Assembly: GCA_031279575.1 (NCBI GenBank)
Contig: JAITIG010000108.1
Location: 1 to 31,221, forward strand
From: Bifidobacteriaceae bacterium
Lineage (GTDB): Bacteria > Actinomycetota > Actinomycetes > Actinomycetales > WQXJ01
Direction: 5' to 3'
DNA: 31,221 bases
Shown here: positions 8,201 through 16,611 of the stretch, piece by piece
Numbering within the stretch: position 1 is the stretch's first letter
How the letters are laid out: the number at the start of each line of letters is the position of its first letter
Notes under the pieces: generated by a model
What the model was told of the DNA's origin: nothing
What the model saw: the letters and a program-made list of their open reading frames with translations, nothing else
Databases searched by the model: none
Made by a program: the position numbers and the translations under genes

Positions 8201-11200
8201 AGAAGGTGATGGTGGCGGCGCGGCCGGCCGGCAAGGCGCCCTCCCAGCGCAGCAACCCGGTGGCGGGGTCGAACTGCGGCGCGGCGGCGGTCTGCCCGGC
8301 CACCTCGGCCGCGGCGTCGTCGTTGAAGGTGGCGCCGGTGAGCAGGTTGCCGACATCGTCCACCACCACGGCCGGCCCGTCGGCGGTGTAGTCGGCTTGG
8401 CCGTGGTTGCGGGCGGTGACGGTGTATTTCACGATGTCGCCGGGGGCCAGTTCGCGGTTGTGGCCGTCGGAGGTTTTGCCAATCTCCAGCAGCGGCCGGG
8501 CGGCCTCGGCCACGGCGCAAACCTCGCCCGCCGCCGCATCCCAGCCGGTTTGCGGGTCCGGGCAAGCCGGCGGCGTTGGGTTGTCCGGGTCGATTGGCTG
8601 CCAGGCCACGTTGCGCAGCGAGCCGTTGCCGGAGGCGTTCCAGGTCACCGTGTAGGTGATGACAACCTCCGCGCCGGCGGCCAGCGGCCCGCTCCAGCGC
8701 AGCAGCGTGCCGCTGAAGCTGAGCGTGCCGCTGGCCTGTTGGCCGGTGACCTGGGCCACCTCGTAGCTCTCGAGGCGGGAGCCGTCGAGGATGTCGGCCA
8801 GGTCGTCCACCACTTGGGCGGGCTGGCCGGCCGTGAAGGCGGCTTGGCTGGGGTTGGCGATGGTCAGGCGGTATTGCGCGGTGGCGCCTTGGGCGTAGGG
8901 CCCGGCGGTCAAGAGCTCCTTGGCCAAGGCCAGTTTGGGCCAGGACCGCTGCTCGACGCCGCAGGCTTGGCCGCTGTCTGGGTCGAACTGCCCGCTGTCC
9001 TGGTCGCAGTCCGGCTGGTCGCGGTATACCGCCGGGTTGTCCGGGTCTGGCAGGGGCCCCCAGGCCAAGTTCCTGGCCTGGCCGTCGCCGCCGCCGTGGA
9101 GGCGGACCTGGTAGGTGATGCGCACCATCTCGCCCGCCGCCACCGGGCCGGACCAGCTCAGCAGGCCCTCGGCGGTGACGGACGGGCTGGCCAGCTCCTG
9201 GCCGGCCATGGTGGCGTGGGCCGAGCCGGCCACATAGGCGGCATCGTCCAAGACGCCGGACATGTCGTCGAACACCACCATGGGGTTTGCCTCGGTGTAG
9301 GGGCCGGCCCCGGAGTTGGACGCCTCGATGGTGTATGTCACCAGGTCGCCGGGCAGCACCAGGCCGCTGGGGCGCGACCACTTTCTGAGCGCCAGGGCCG
9401 GGCCCTGCAAGGTCAGCCCGGCGCAGGTTTGGCCGGTGGCGACCGAGGTCACGGCCGTGCCGTCGTTGGAGCCGACGCAGCTGGGCGGCTCGGCCCCGGT
9501 GTCGTGCGGGTCGAGCGGCACCCAGGCCACGTTGCGGAAGTGGCCGTCGCCGTCGGCGCTGACCCGAACCTGGTAGCTGAGCGTGACTGTCTCGCCATCG
9601 GCCAGGGGGCCGTGCCAGGAGACGCGGGGCCAATCGGCCGCCGGGGAGACCTCGCCCACGTCCGGCTCGGCTTTGAGGCTGCCCGCCACGTAGATCGCGT
9701 CCGGCAGGGCTTGGGTCATGTCGTCCAAGACCCAGGCCGGGTCCTGCTCGGTGAAATCGGTGCCGGAGGTGTTGCTGATCTTGATCGAGTAGGTCAAGAT
9801 GTCGCCGGGCAGGGCGGCCGGGTCCTGCGGCGCCACGCTCTTCTCAATTGAGACCAGGGCCCGGCGCAAGGTTTGCGAGGCGCAAGGCTCCCCCCTGGCC
9901 GGGTCCACCCCGGCGTCTGAGCCGGCGCAGTCCGGTTTGGGGGGCGCGGCGGGGCTGAACGGGTCGGAGGGGGACCAGGCCACATTGCGCACCCCGGTCT
10001 CGGTTGAGCCGCGCAGCATCACGGTGTAGGTCAAGGTCACGGACTGGCCCACCGCCAGCGGGCCGCTCCAGGTCAGGCGCGGCGCCGCGTATTCGGGGGA
10101 GTTGGCCGCCCCCGCCGGATCGGTGTAGGCGGCGCTGGCGTCGCGCTGGTAGATGCCGCCGGTCAGCACGTCCGTCAAATCGTCCACCAGCACGGCGGGG
10201 CGCTCGGGCGCGAACGCCACCTTGCCGGTGTTTCGCATGGTCACGCTGTAGGTCAGCAGGTCGCCGGTGTGCGGCACCGCCGGCGCCGCCACCTGCTTGG
10301 CGACCTCGACCTGGGTGCGCTCGAGTTGCGAGGAGGCGCAGCGGCCGGTCGAGCCCGGGTCTGGCAGGTCGGCGGTGGGCGGGCAGTCGCCCAGGGCGGG
10401 CGGCGGGTCGTTGTCCGGGTCGGCCGGGGACCAGGCCAGGTTGTCGATTTGGCCGCCGCCATCGCCGGTCAAGGTGACGGAGAAGGTGGCGGTGACGCCG
10501 GCGCCGGCCGGCAGCGGCCCCTTCCACTGCAGGCGCGGGCGGGCAGGGGTGCCGGGGCCCTGCAAGAATACGGCGGACCCAGTCTCGTTGCCCGCGTCAT
10601 CGACCACTTGGAGGTTGTTGTCGTAAAGCGCGCCGGTCAAAACCCCGGCCAACTCGTCCAGCAGGTAGGCGGAGGTTTGCGGGCCGCCATCGGCGGTGTA
10701 GCCGGCCGTGCCGATGTTGCGCAGAATGATGGTGTAGTACACCTTGTCGCCGGCTCGGGGCTGCTCCGGCGCCTGCGTGGTTTTCTCGATGTGCATCAAG
10801 GCCCTGGGCACTGTGGCCTGGGCGCAGAGCGCGAACTCGCCCTGGGGGACTTTGGGGCAAACCGCCGGCGGCAGCTGCTGGGCCGGGTTGGAGGGCACCC
10901 AGGCGGTGTTGACCAGGACGCCCGGCCCCTCGCCTTTCAGTTTGGCGGTGTAGGTGATGGTGGCCTTGTGGCCCGCCTGGAGCGGGCCGTGCCAGCTCAA
11001 GATGCGGCTCGCGTCGTCGTAGCTGAGGCTCGAGGCCTGGTCGGCCTCGGCCGGATCTAGGTAGGCCACCACCGCGTCGTCTTGGTAGTCGGCGCCATCG
11101 CTCATCGCGGCCAGCGAGTCGCTCAGGCGGGCGGGGGCGGCGGCGGTGAAATCGGCCTCGCCGTTGTTGGCCAGGGTGATGGTGTAAAGCACCTTGTCGC

Positions 11201-14200
11201 CGGTGACCAGCGGGCCCTCCTTGTCCGGGTCGGCCGGCTCGGCCGCTTTGGTGATGGCCAGGACAGGCCGGGTGAAGCTGGCGGAGCTGCACGCCTCGGC
11301 GAAGGCCGCGTCCCGCAGCGGGCGGCCGTTGGCCGCGCCCAGGGCGTCGGCGCAGACGGGCGGGTCGGGGTCCGGGTCGTAGGGCTCGGCCGGCTCCCAG
11401 ACCACATTGGCGACCGCGCCGGGGCCGCCGGGGCCCACCACGGCCTGATAGGTCAGACTCACCGTCTGGCCCACCGCCAAGGTGCCGCGCCAAATCAAAT
11501 GCGTCCCGCTGACCTCGAAGCGCCCGTCGTCTGCGCCGCTGGCCGGTTGCCAGACCGCCGCCCACGAGTCGGTGTCCAGGCTGGCGGCTTGGAGCAACTC
11601 GGACAAGTCGTCGCGCAGCACCAGCTGGTTGTCCGAGTCGTAAGGCACCGCGCTGGTGTTCTCGGCCGTGATGGTGTAAACGGCCCGGTCCCCGGCCGCC
11701 GGCGCCGCGGGGGGCGCGCCGCCGCCCTGGGCCTCGAAGGCGACCTGCTTGGTCAGCTCCACCGCGCGGGTCGGCGAGGCCACCCGGGCGCACGGCTCGC
11801 CGCTGGTCTGGTCCACCCCGCCCGGCGCCGGATCGCAAGCCGGCCTGCCGGGGTTGGCTGGGTTGGCCGGCTGCCAGGCCACGTTGACCAGCTGGTTCGC
11901 CTGAGACGACTGGGCGGTGACCTTGTACTCGACCACAGCCCGCTGGCCGGCCGGCAAGTCGCCGGTCCAGGTGATGATTGGCGCGGTGTAGCTGGCGCTG
12001 CCGGGGCCGGTCACCGAGGGCTCGGCGCCAGCGGGCCAGGCGGCGCCGGTCAGCACGCCGCTGATGTCGTCCATCACCACGGCGCCGGGGAAGTCGACGG
12101 CCGAGATGTTGGTGATGGTGACCCGGTAGGTGACCGGGGTTCCGGGGCTGACATCGGTGGCGATATCGGAGACCTTGGCGATGCGCAGCACCGGGAAGTC
12201 GATCTGGGCCGCGCCGCAGGCCGCGCCGGTCGCCTGGTCAATCCCCGCCACCACGTTGGAGCAGGTCGGAGTGGTCTGCGCGCCGGGCACCGGCTCATAG
12301 GCGACGTTGCGCAACTGCCCGTCGCCACCCGAGTTCAACTTCACCCGGTAGGTGACTTTGACCTCGTCGCCCATCTCCAAGGGCCCGCTGTAACGCCACA
12401 CCCCCAGCGGATCCCAGGTGAAATAGCCGCTGTAGGCGGGGTCGGTGGCCGGGTCGAGGGCCGGCGGGCTGACAAGGGTGGCATCGGCCAGGGTGGCCGC
12501 CAGCGAGTCCACCACTAGCAGCGCCGGGTCGGAGGAGTAATCCGCCGCCCCGCTGTTCTTGAAGGCGACCTCGAACACCACCTCGTCCCCAACCGACAAG
12601 CCCTGGTTGGGGGTGGCGGTCTTGGTGATGGACACGGCCGGGAGGTAGAGGGCGACCCGGCCGCACGGCTGGCGGCTGGCGGCATCGGACACCACGTTGT
12701 CGGGCGGCCCCGAAGTGGTGGTGTCGACGCAGGCCGGCGGGGTGGGCGAGGCGCGGTCCGATGCCGCCCAGGCGACATCGGGCGCCGAGCCGTCGCCGCC
12801 GGTCTTCAACACCATGTCGTAGCCGATCTCAACGCTCGCCCCTGGCGCCAAAACGCCCGACCAGCTGATGTTGCCGGTCTCGGAGTTGAAAGTCGGGGCC
12901 GGCGCGGTGGCGGGGCTGGCGCTCAGGTTGGCCGGGCCGGCGGCGTCATCCAAAGTGTCCGTCAGGTTGTCGCGCACCAGCGCCGGGCCGCCCTGGGTGA
13001 AGGCGGCCGCGCCCACATTGGTGGCTGTCACGGTGTAATGCACCTGGTCCGAGGCGCGCCAGTCGCCTGTCGCGGCGCCGGGGCCGCTGGCCTGCTTGAC
13101 CACCTTGAGCAGCGGCCGGGGCAGGGCGACGGCGGCGCAAACCTCGTGCGTGTCCGGGTCGTCAGGCGCGCCGGGCGCCTGGTCGCAGTCAGGCGGGTCG
13201 AACGGGGTTAGGCGCGGCACCCAGGCCACGTTGCGCAGCGTGGCGGGGCCGGTGCCCCACAGCTCCACTGTGTACTGGATGGTGACGGTCTGCCCCTGGG
13301 CCAAGGCGCCCTCCCACTTGATCAGGTTCGAAGCCGAGTCGAAGGTGGGCTGCGGCACAGCCCCCGCCGCCGGGGTGAGGCTGGCCGTCAGGCTGGCGGG
13401 GTCAAGGGTCGCGCCGGCCAGCAGCTGGCTCAGGTCGTCCCAGATCGGCGCCGGGTCCTGCTCGGTGTAATCGGCTTTGCCGCTGTTGACGCCGGTGATG
13501 GTGTAGGTCACGCGCGAGCCGGGCACCGGGCCGGTGGTGGTGTTGGTGGCGGCCGTCTTGCTCAAACCGATCAGCGGCCGGGTGTCCAGCACGGAGGCGC
13601 AGGGCTCCTCGGTGCCCACCCCGAAGCCGTCCTGGCAGGTGGGCGTGGCCGGCGGCACGCCGCCATCGGTCCACACGGTTTGGCCGCGCGGGCCCCAAAC
13701 GGTGTTCAGCAACTGGCCGTTGCCGTGGCCCAGCACGTCCAGGGTGTAGGTGATGACCACGGTTTGGCCGCGCGCCAGCGGGCCGGACCATTTGATCAGC
13801 CCGTTGACGGCGTCCAAGGTCGGCTGGGGCACATTGGACTCGCCTTGGATGGCGGCTTTGAGCGAGGCGGTTTGCAAGGCGCCGCCGTCCAGCACGTCGC
13901 CGATGTCGTCTGCCAGCACCAGCGGCCGGCTGGCCAGGAAATCGGCCCCGCCCACGTTCTTGGCTGTCACCGTGTAGCTGACGGCGCCGCCCGGCACCGG
14001 CGGGTCTGGGTTGGCCGCCATGGTCTTGTCGAGCTCGAGCCTGGGCGCCCCGAACTCGTGGGCGGCGCAGACCTCTTGGGTGGCCGGGTCCAGGCCGGTG
14101 GTTGGCGCGTCGCCGTCGCAGGCCGGCGTCGCGGGGTTGTCTGGGTCGGCCGGCTGCCAGGCCACGTTGCGCAGTTGGCCGTCGCCGGTGGAGCGCAGGC

Positions 14201-16391
14201 GGACGGAGTACTTCAGCGTCACGGACTCGTTGGCTCTGAGCACGCCGCTCCAAGCCAGCACCGGGGGCTTGTCCGATGTGATGCCGGTCAGGCTGGCCGT
14301 CAAGTCGCCCAGGTATTCGGCGTTGCCGGTCAGGCCGTCGCCCACCAGGCCGGAGATGTCGTCCATGACCACGGCCGGCTGGCCTTGGGTGAAATCGCCC
14401 GGGCCCGCGTTGGTGGCGGTGACCGTGTATTGGACAACCGCCCCCGCCCGGTCGGAGGCGGTGTGGGTTGAGGACTTGGCTAGCTCCAGGCGCGGCGTGT
14501 CGAAGCTGTGGTAGGCGCACGGCTCGTCTGTCACCGGGTCCCGGCCGGAGCCGGTGGGGCTGTCCACCTGGCAGGTGACGGTCTGCGTCTGGGCCGCGTT
14601 GTCGATCCAGGCCACGTTGTCGAGCTCGTCGCCGGAGCTGTTCAGGGTCGCGCTGTAGCTCAGGGTGACCGATTGGCCGCCGGGTGGGGGCGGGCCCGTC
14701 CAGCTGAGCTCGGCGCCCGCGAAGGCGAACTGGCCGCTGTCGGGCTCGGCTTTGAAGCTGCTCTGGTCCAAGGTGGCCTTGCCGCCTTGGAGCAGGTTGG
14801 CCAGGTTGTCCCGCACGGTGATGGTGCTGGGGGTGGTCGAGGCGGCATCGCCCACCGGGGTGGTGACAACGATTTGGTAGTTGACCACTTTGCCGCTGCG
14901 GGCTTCGGAGTTGGCGTCTGAGGTTTTGGCGATGGTGTACGGGTCGAGCCGGAAGTCAACCCCGTGGTCTTCCAATTCGCCGTTCACAGCCACGCCAATG
15001 GGTGTATTACCCAACGCGCGTTCGTCTGTGGTGATGCCAAAGCGCACCATTGTCAACTGGCCGGCCTGGGTGGGGACGGCGTCTGAGGGCACAGTCCAGG
15101 CGATTGAGAAGGTCTTTTCCACCCCGTCGGTCGAGCCGCACTCGATTGGCCCGGCCTTGAAGGCGTTGGAGCCGGTCGGTATGGGGCCGCCCATCTCCCC
15201 GGGCTCGAACACCTTGTCGTGGTCGAAGTCGATCCAGCCCCAGATTTTGCCGTCGCCGGCGCAAACCAGATTCTCGATCCGCACCTGGCCGCCGCGGTAG
15301 CCGGTGATTTGGGCGGGCACCGCCAGGTCCTCGTCGTTTGGGGCCGCATTGTTGTCGTCGCCGGTGGCGTCCGCGCTGTAGGGCGGCAGCGCCTCGCCGT
15401 CGGTGTAGTGGCCCAAGCGCAGGCCGGGCTGGTTGACATCGCCCAACTGGAAGTCGCTGGCGAACAGGTTGGTGCCGGTGGTGCCCGGCGTCAGCTCGCC
15501 GCCAGACCAGGTGGGGAAGCCGAACACGCCCGCCGCGCCGTAATCGGCCGGCGCGTCGCCCCAGTCGATGTAGCTGACCACGCCGATGGCGATAGCCGAG
15601 TTGCCGCGCCCGAGAAGCTCGACGTGCGCCCCGGCCGAGCCGTCCATGAAGGCCACCGCTGTCGGGCTGCCGTTGGTGCATTCCGACTGGGATGGACGCA
15701 GGGTCAATTGGCCCCCGGTCGTCAAATCGGCCAGGGTCGCGCTTTCGCAGTTCACCGCCCGGCGCGTTTGGATGATGCGCCAGGTTGTGTTCGGGTTTTT
15801 TGGCGTCGCCCGGATGTACTCGTATTCGTTGGTGCCGAAGGTGGTGGCGGATTCCGCGTCCGCCACCACCAGGCCGGGCAGCGCCACCGTTGCCTCCTCG
15901 CTGCCCGTCTTGATGGTCAAGGAGCAGTCGAAGTCGAAGGAGACCGCGCTCCGCCCGGTGGCGTTGGTGATCCCGATCCACATTTGGTTGGCGGTGCCCG
16001 TGCCCCCGATGTTGTAAAGGTCGTCCAGGCTGTCGCCCCCAAAAGACCCGGGCTTCTTCGACCTGATGTCCCCTTTGAGGTTGCTCAAAACGCAAGTGGT
16101 GGTCAGGGTGACGTTGCCGGCTTGGCGCTGGCTGGTGTAGGTGCCCGCGTAGATGCTCACCGGGTCGCCGTTGGCGGCGCTGCCCCAGTCGAACCAGTCG
16201 ATCAGCTGCCGGAAGCGGGCGTTGCGGCCGGCGGCGTCGTTCTCGCCGCCGGTGGCGAAGACGGCCTCGGCCGGCTCGGCTGGCCAGGTCAGCGCCAATC
16301 CGGCCAAAGCGACGGCGGCGACCAGGAAAAAGGCGGCCGCTTTGGGCCCAGCGCCGCCCCTCATTTGCCGGGTAATCCTCGACTTGGACAA
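5232..16391 (-). CDS. Giant cell-wall-anchored surface protein: CshA-like head, GEVED-like module, 21 DUF11-type repeats, sorting tail
   Basis: A 3719-residue secreted protein. Residues 1-43 are a signal peptide (positive start, hydrophobic AAAFFLVAAVALAGLAL, cut near AEA/VFA). Residues about 45-270 resemble the CshA N-terminal non-repeat domain (RFRQLIDWFDWG at 59-70). Residues about 275-482 hold a GEVED-like module (WGDAPADYG, WGWIDFDHD, NGELEDHGVDF). From about 483 to 3672 come 21 repeats of about 150 residues with conserved K, DD(L/I), LxWxGPL and NVAW positions. The end (3684-3719) is MPVSG, a hydrophobic helix and RRGRRR. The likely role is a long stalk or fibril for adhesion to host or other cells. 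A TTG at 16391 is taken as start, with AGGCGG 8 nt upstream; an in-frame ATG at 16364 is possible but leaves a shorter n-region. No sortase gene is in the window. Confidence 0.93.
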   Translation of the reverse strand: MSKSRITRQMRGGAGPKAAAFFLVAAVALAGLALTWPAEPAEAVFATGGENDAAGRNARFRQLIDWFDWGSAANGDPVSIYAGTYTSQRQAGNVTLTTTCVLSNLKGDIRSKKPGSFGGDSLDDLYNIGGTGTANQMWIGITNATGRSAVSFDFDCSLTIKTGSEEATVALPGLVVADAESATTFGTNEYEYIRATPKNPNTTWRIIQTRRAVNCESATLADLTTGGQLTLRPSQSECTNGSPTAVAFMDGSAGAHVELLGRGNSAIAIGVVSYIDWGDAPADYGAAGVFGFPTWSGGELTPGTTGTNLFASDFQLGDVNQPGLRLGHYTDGEALPPYSADATGDDNNAAPNDEDLAVPAQITGYRGGQVRIENLVCAGDGKIWGWIDFDHDKVFEPGEMGGPIPTGSNAFKAGPIECGSTDGVEKTFSIAWTVPSDAVPTQAGQLTMVRFGITTDERALGNTPIGVAVNGELEDHGVDFRLDPYTIAKTSDANSEARSGKVVNYQIVVTTPVGDAASTTPSTITVRDNLANLLQGGKATLDQSSFKAEPDSGQFAFAGAELSWTGPPPPGGQSVTLSYSATLNSSGDELDNVAWIDNAAQTQTVTCQVDSPTGSGRDPVTDEPCAYHSFDTPRLELAKSSTHTASDRAGAVVQYTVTATNAGPGDFTQGQPAVVMDDISGLVGDGLTGNAEYLGDLTASLTGITSDKPPVLAWSGVLRANESVTLKYSVRLRSTGDGQLRNVAWQPADPDNPATPACDGDAPTTGLDPATQEVCAAHEFGAPRLELDKTMAANPDPPVPGGAVSYTVTAKNVGGADFLASRPLVLADDIGDVLDGGALQTASLKAAIQGESNVPQPTLDAVNGLIKWSGPLARGQTVVITYTLDVLGHGNGQLLNTVWGPRGQTVWTDGGVPPATPTCQDGFGVGTEEPCASVLDTRPLIGLSKTAATNTTTGPVPGSRVTYTITGVNSGKADYTEQDPAPIWDDLSQLLAGATLDPASLTASLTPAAGAVPQPTFDSASNLIKWEGALAQGQTVTIQYTVELWGTGPATLRNVAWVPRLTPFDPPDCDQAPGAPDDPDTHEVCAAVALPRPLLKVVKQASGPGAATGDWRASDQVHYTVTATNVGAAAFTQGGPALVRDNLTDTLDDAAGPANLSASPATAPAPTFNSETGNISWSGVLAPGASVEIGYDMVLKTGGDGSAPDVAWAASDRASPTPPACVDTTTSGPPDNVVSDAASRQPCGRVALYLPAVSITKTATPNQGLSVGDEVVFEVAFKNSGAADYSSDPALLVVDSLAATLADATLVSPPALDPATDPAYSGYFTWDPLGVWRYSGPLEMGDEVKVTYRVKLNSGGDGQLRNVAYEPVPGAQTTPTCSNVVAGIDQATGAACGAAQIDFPVLRIAKVSDIATDVSPGTPVTYRVTITNISAVDFPGAVVMDDISGVLTGAAWPAGAEPSVTGPGSASYTAPIITWTGDLPAGQRAVVEYKVTAQSSQANQLVNVAWQPANPANPGRPACDPAPGGVDQTSGEPCARVASPTRAVELTKQVAFEAQGGGAPPAAPAAGDRAVYTITAENTSAVPYDSDNQLVLRDDLSELLQAASLDTDSWAAVWQPASGADDGRFEVSGTHLIWRGTLAVGQTVSLTYQAVVGPGGPGAVANVVWEPAEPYDPDPDPPVCADALGAANGRPLRDAAFAEACSSASFTRPVLAITKAAEPADPDKEGPLVTGDKVLYTITLANNGEADFTAAAPARLSDSLAAMSDGADYQDDAVVAYLDPAEADQASSLSYDDASRILSWHGPLQAGHKATITYTAKLKGEGPGVLVNTAWVPSNPAQQLPPAVCPKVPQGEFALCAQATVPRALMHIEKTTQAPEQPRAGDKVYYTIILRNIGTAGYTADGGPQTSAYLLDELAGVLTGALYDNNLQVVDDAGNETGSAVFLQGPGTPARPRLQWKGPLPAGAGVTATFSVTLTGDGGGQIDNLAWSPADPDNDPPPALGDCPPTADLPDPGSTGRCASSQLERTQVEVAKQVAAPAVPHTGDLLTYSVTMRNTGKVAFAPERPAVLVDDLTDVLTGGIYQRDASAAYTDPAGAANSPEYAAPRLTWSGPLAVGQSVTLTYTVMLRGSTETGVRNVAWSPSDPFSPAAPPKPDCAGSDAGVDPARGEPCASQTLRRALVSIEKSVAPQDPAALPGDILTYSIKISNTSGTDFTEQDPAWVLDDMTQALPDAIYVAGSLKAEPDVGEVSPAADWPRVSWHGPLADGETVTLSYQVRVSADGDGHFRNVAWVPLDPHDTGAEPPSCVGSNDGTAVTSVATGQTCAGLTLQGPALALRKWSRPSGLVLPGDLVTYTIEASNSGAGPYTEANPMVVFDDMSGVLDDAAYVAGSAHATMAGQELASPSVTAEGLLSWSGPVAAGEMVRITYQVRLHGGGDGQARNLAWGPLPDPDNPAVYRDQPDCDQDSGQFDPDSGQACGVEQRSWPKLALAKELLTAGPYAQGATAQYRLTIANPSQAAFTAGQPAQVVDDLADILDGSRLESYEVAQVTGQQASGTLSFSGTLLRWSGPLAAGAEVVITYTVTWNASGNGSLRNVAWQPIDPDNPTPPACPDPQTGWDAAAGEVCAVAEAARPLLEIGKTSDGHNRELAPGDIVKYTVTARNHGQADYTADGPAVVVDDVGNLLTGATFNDDAAAEVAGQTAAAPQFDPATGLLRWEGALPAGRAATITFSITLTGGGNGAERNVAWSPADPTLPNPPPPACSDASEPLDLVTGEPCSADMVSRPSLTIQKVSDAENSRPGDTVTYSVWISNVSLQDFTADNPAIVYDDLSGLLDDADFAGLADVSTTPAAAAAGLDYTAPILSWRGPLASTESIGLKIKVVLHGGGDGIVRNVAWRPNDAKSFVPPVCDRSESVADLQTQEPCGVTEFAMQALRVTKAANPPDPMPGATVTYTLTLENTGAVDFTWENPAVLLDDLSELLANGGKLAGPPSAYPPGAGQVNTDDLSEQGRFTWYGPLAQGQKVEVFYAVTLGSETMAVSHASNVAWVPNDPAEPEAPDCRELDGHGADDATGEPCARVTLTPPVLEIAKTSTTIRPGQADPPAYPRPGDTIQYTLTVANKGSGAYTAKHPAVVVDALGGVLDNASWDGTQAVQPEIGNLVWNGANERLSWSGELQVGQSVVITYSVTVKSGGDGQMLNVVWVPDDPDQPGEPPACDPDAPPGDWLACDGVPIPALKIAKTALATPPGGGLQAGVRLTYTLALTNTGQGDFTAAAPAQVRDDLSDLLDDAVWAGLVDQPAEGAANWESPVLAWQGPIPAGQTVKLTYALDLTAEGDGELRNLAWAPADPSLPDPPEPACEAAGGLDPERDEPCAVVELERPILDLESKTVSPASGAQLGDWLTYQVVARNTGSLPFTAAVLTDSLAGLLDDIEPFDLATASDGGAGGAFKWDSPVLSWTGPLAVGAAVTLTYKVRLAPGGDGDLRNVVWVPIDPSPTPPQCPLPMSGPLAAGRLGAGARVAALDPDCAATETPVPALTVDKSVEVAPPLGIGSQAKFTITLTNTGKADFTAARPGFMADDMEDVLDDASWVGDAAATLGAVDFEAPRLVWTGALKVGQTATIAYTMRLTGQGDGQARNLAWVTGSKDEAWFAAPPLECAAPGCSGVEIPGPLPPLSQPSPSPQMPVSGAAGAIPLTWAALAALVLGAALARRGRRRPGG
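5328..5342 (-). other. MPVSG sorting motif, non-canonical LPxTG
   Basis: MPVSG at residues 3684-3688 is followed by about 22 hydrophobic residues and a basic RRGRRRPGG tail, the layout of a sortase substrate. L is replaced by M and T by S. A Pro/Ser-rich segment before it would span the wall. Confidence 0.6.
5376..14945 (-). repeat. 21 tandem DUF11-type protein repeats
   Basis: Coding repeat array, about 152 codons per unit. Every unit begins with a beta strand ending in Lys (e.g. LELAKSS, LEIAKTS). It continues with YTVTxxNxG, then FTxxxPAxVxDDLSxLL, LxWxGPLxxGxxVxxxYxV, GDGxxRNVAWxP, and a Cys-containing linker with a second Cys 10-30 residues later. I counted 21 by the NVAW-type motif; unit 5 has DVAW instead. 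Units differ too much for recent slippage, although short conserved DNA stretches recur. Boundaries are approximate. Confidence 0.85.
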
Positions 16392-16420
16392 TGGCCTGAC
16401 CGCCTAACCGCTTCCGGGTG

Positions 16421-16572
16421 GCCTGCCTGCCGGCAGATTCCACGACTTCGCCAAGGCAACGACGCGCCCAGCGGCAGGATTCCGCTCAGGGGAGCCTGCC
16501 ACCGCAGGCGCTCGCAAACGGGGGTCGCGTCGAGGCGTTGTTGCGCCACCCACCAGTCTCCCCGCCGGTGGG
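16421..16572 (-). promoter_or_regulatory. Structured 5' leader of the giant surface-protein gene
   Basis: The 220-nt gap after the DUF3592 gene holds several strong inverted repeats. CCCACC/GGTGGG pairs 16549-16554 with 16567-16572. CGACGCG (16460-16466) pairs with CGCGTCG (16526-16532) and encloses two hairpins: CCTGC/GCAGG (within 16492-16513, 4-nt loop) and AGCGG/CCGCT (16470-16486). CTGCCGGCAG at 16427-16436 is a palindrome near the start codon. CCTGCC/GGCAGG elements recur, so alternative pairings are possible. I could not match it to a known riboswitch consensus. Confidence 0.45.
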
Positions 16573-16611
16573 CTCTTACCGCAAATTGAAGTTGGGGCCG
16601 ATTGGCCGGTG

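Noticed and set aside
6177..9851. A 1224-codon open frame on the plus strand, antisense to the giant surface-protein gene
   Set aside because: It arises from the high GC content and regular codon pattern of the repeats. Its translation is Gly/Arg/His/Gln-rich, without any recognisable domain, while the minus-strand frame is a clear protein.
16361..16549. A 62-codon open frame on the minus strand in the leader of the giant gene
   Set aside because: No ribosome-binding site or recognisable sequence; the inverted repeats explain the region better as structured RNA.
16421..16572. Possible c-di-GMP, c-di-AMP (ydaO) or cobalamin riboswitch before the giant gene
   Set aside because: None of the conserved sequence blocks of these classes is present; only stems are visible, so it is left unassigned.
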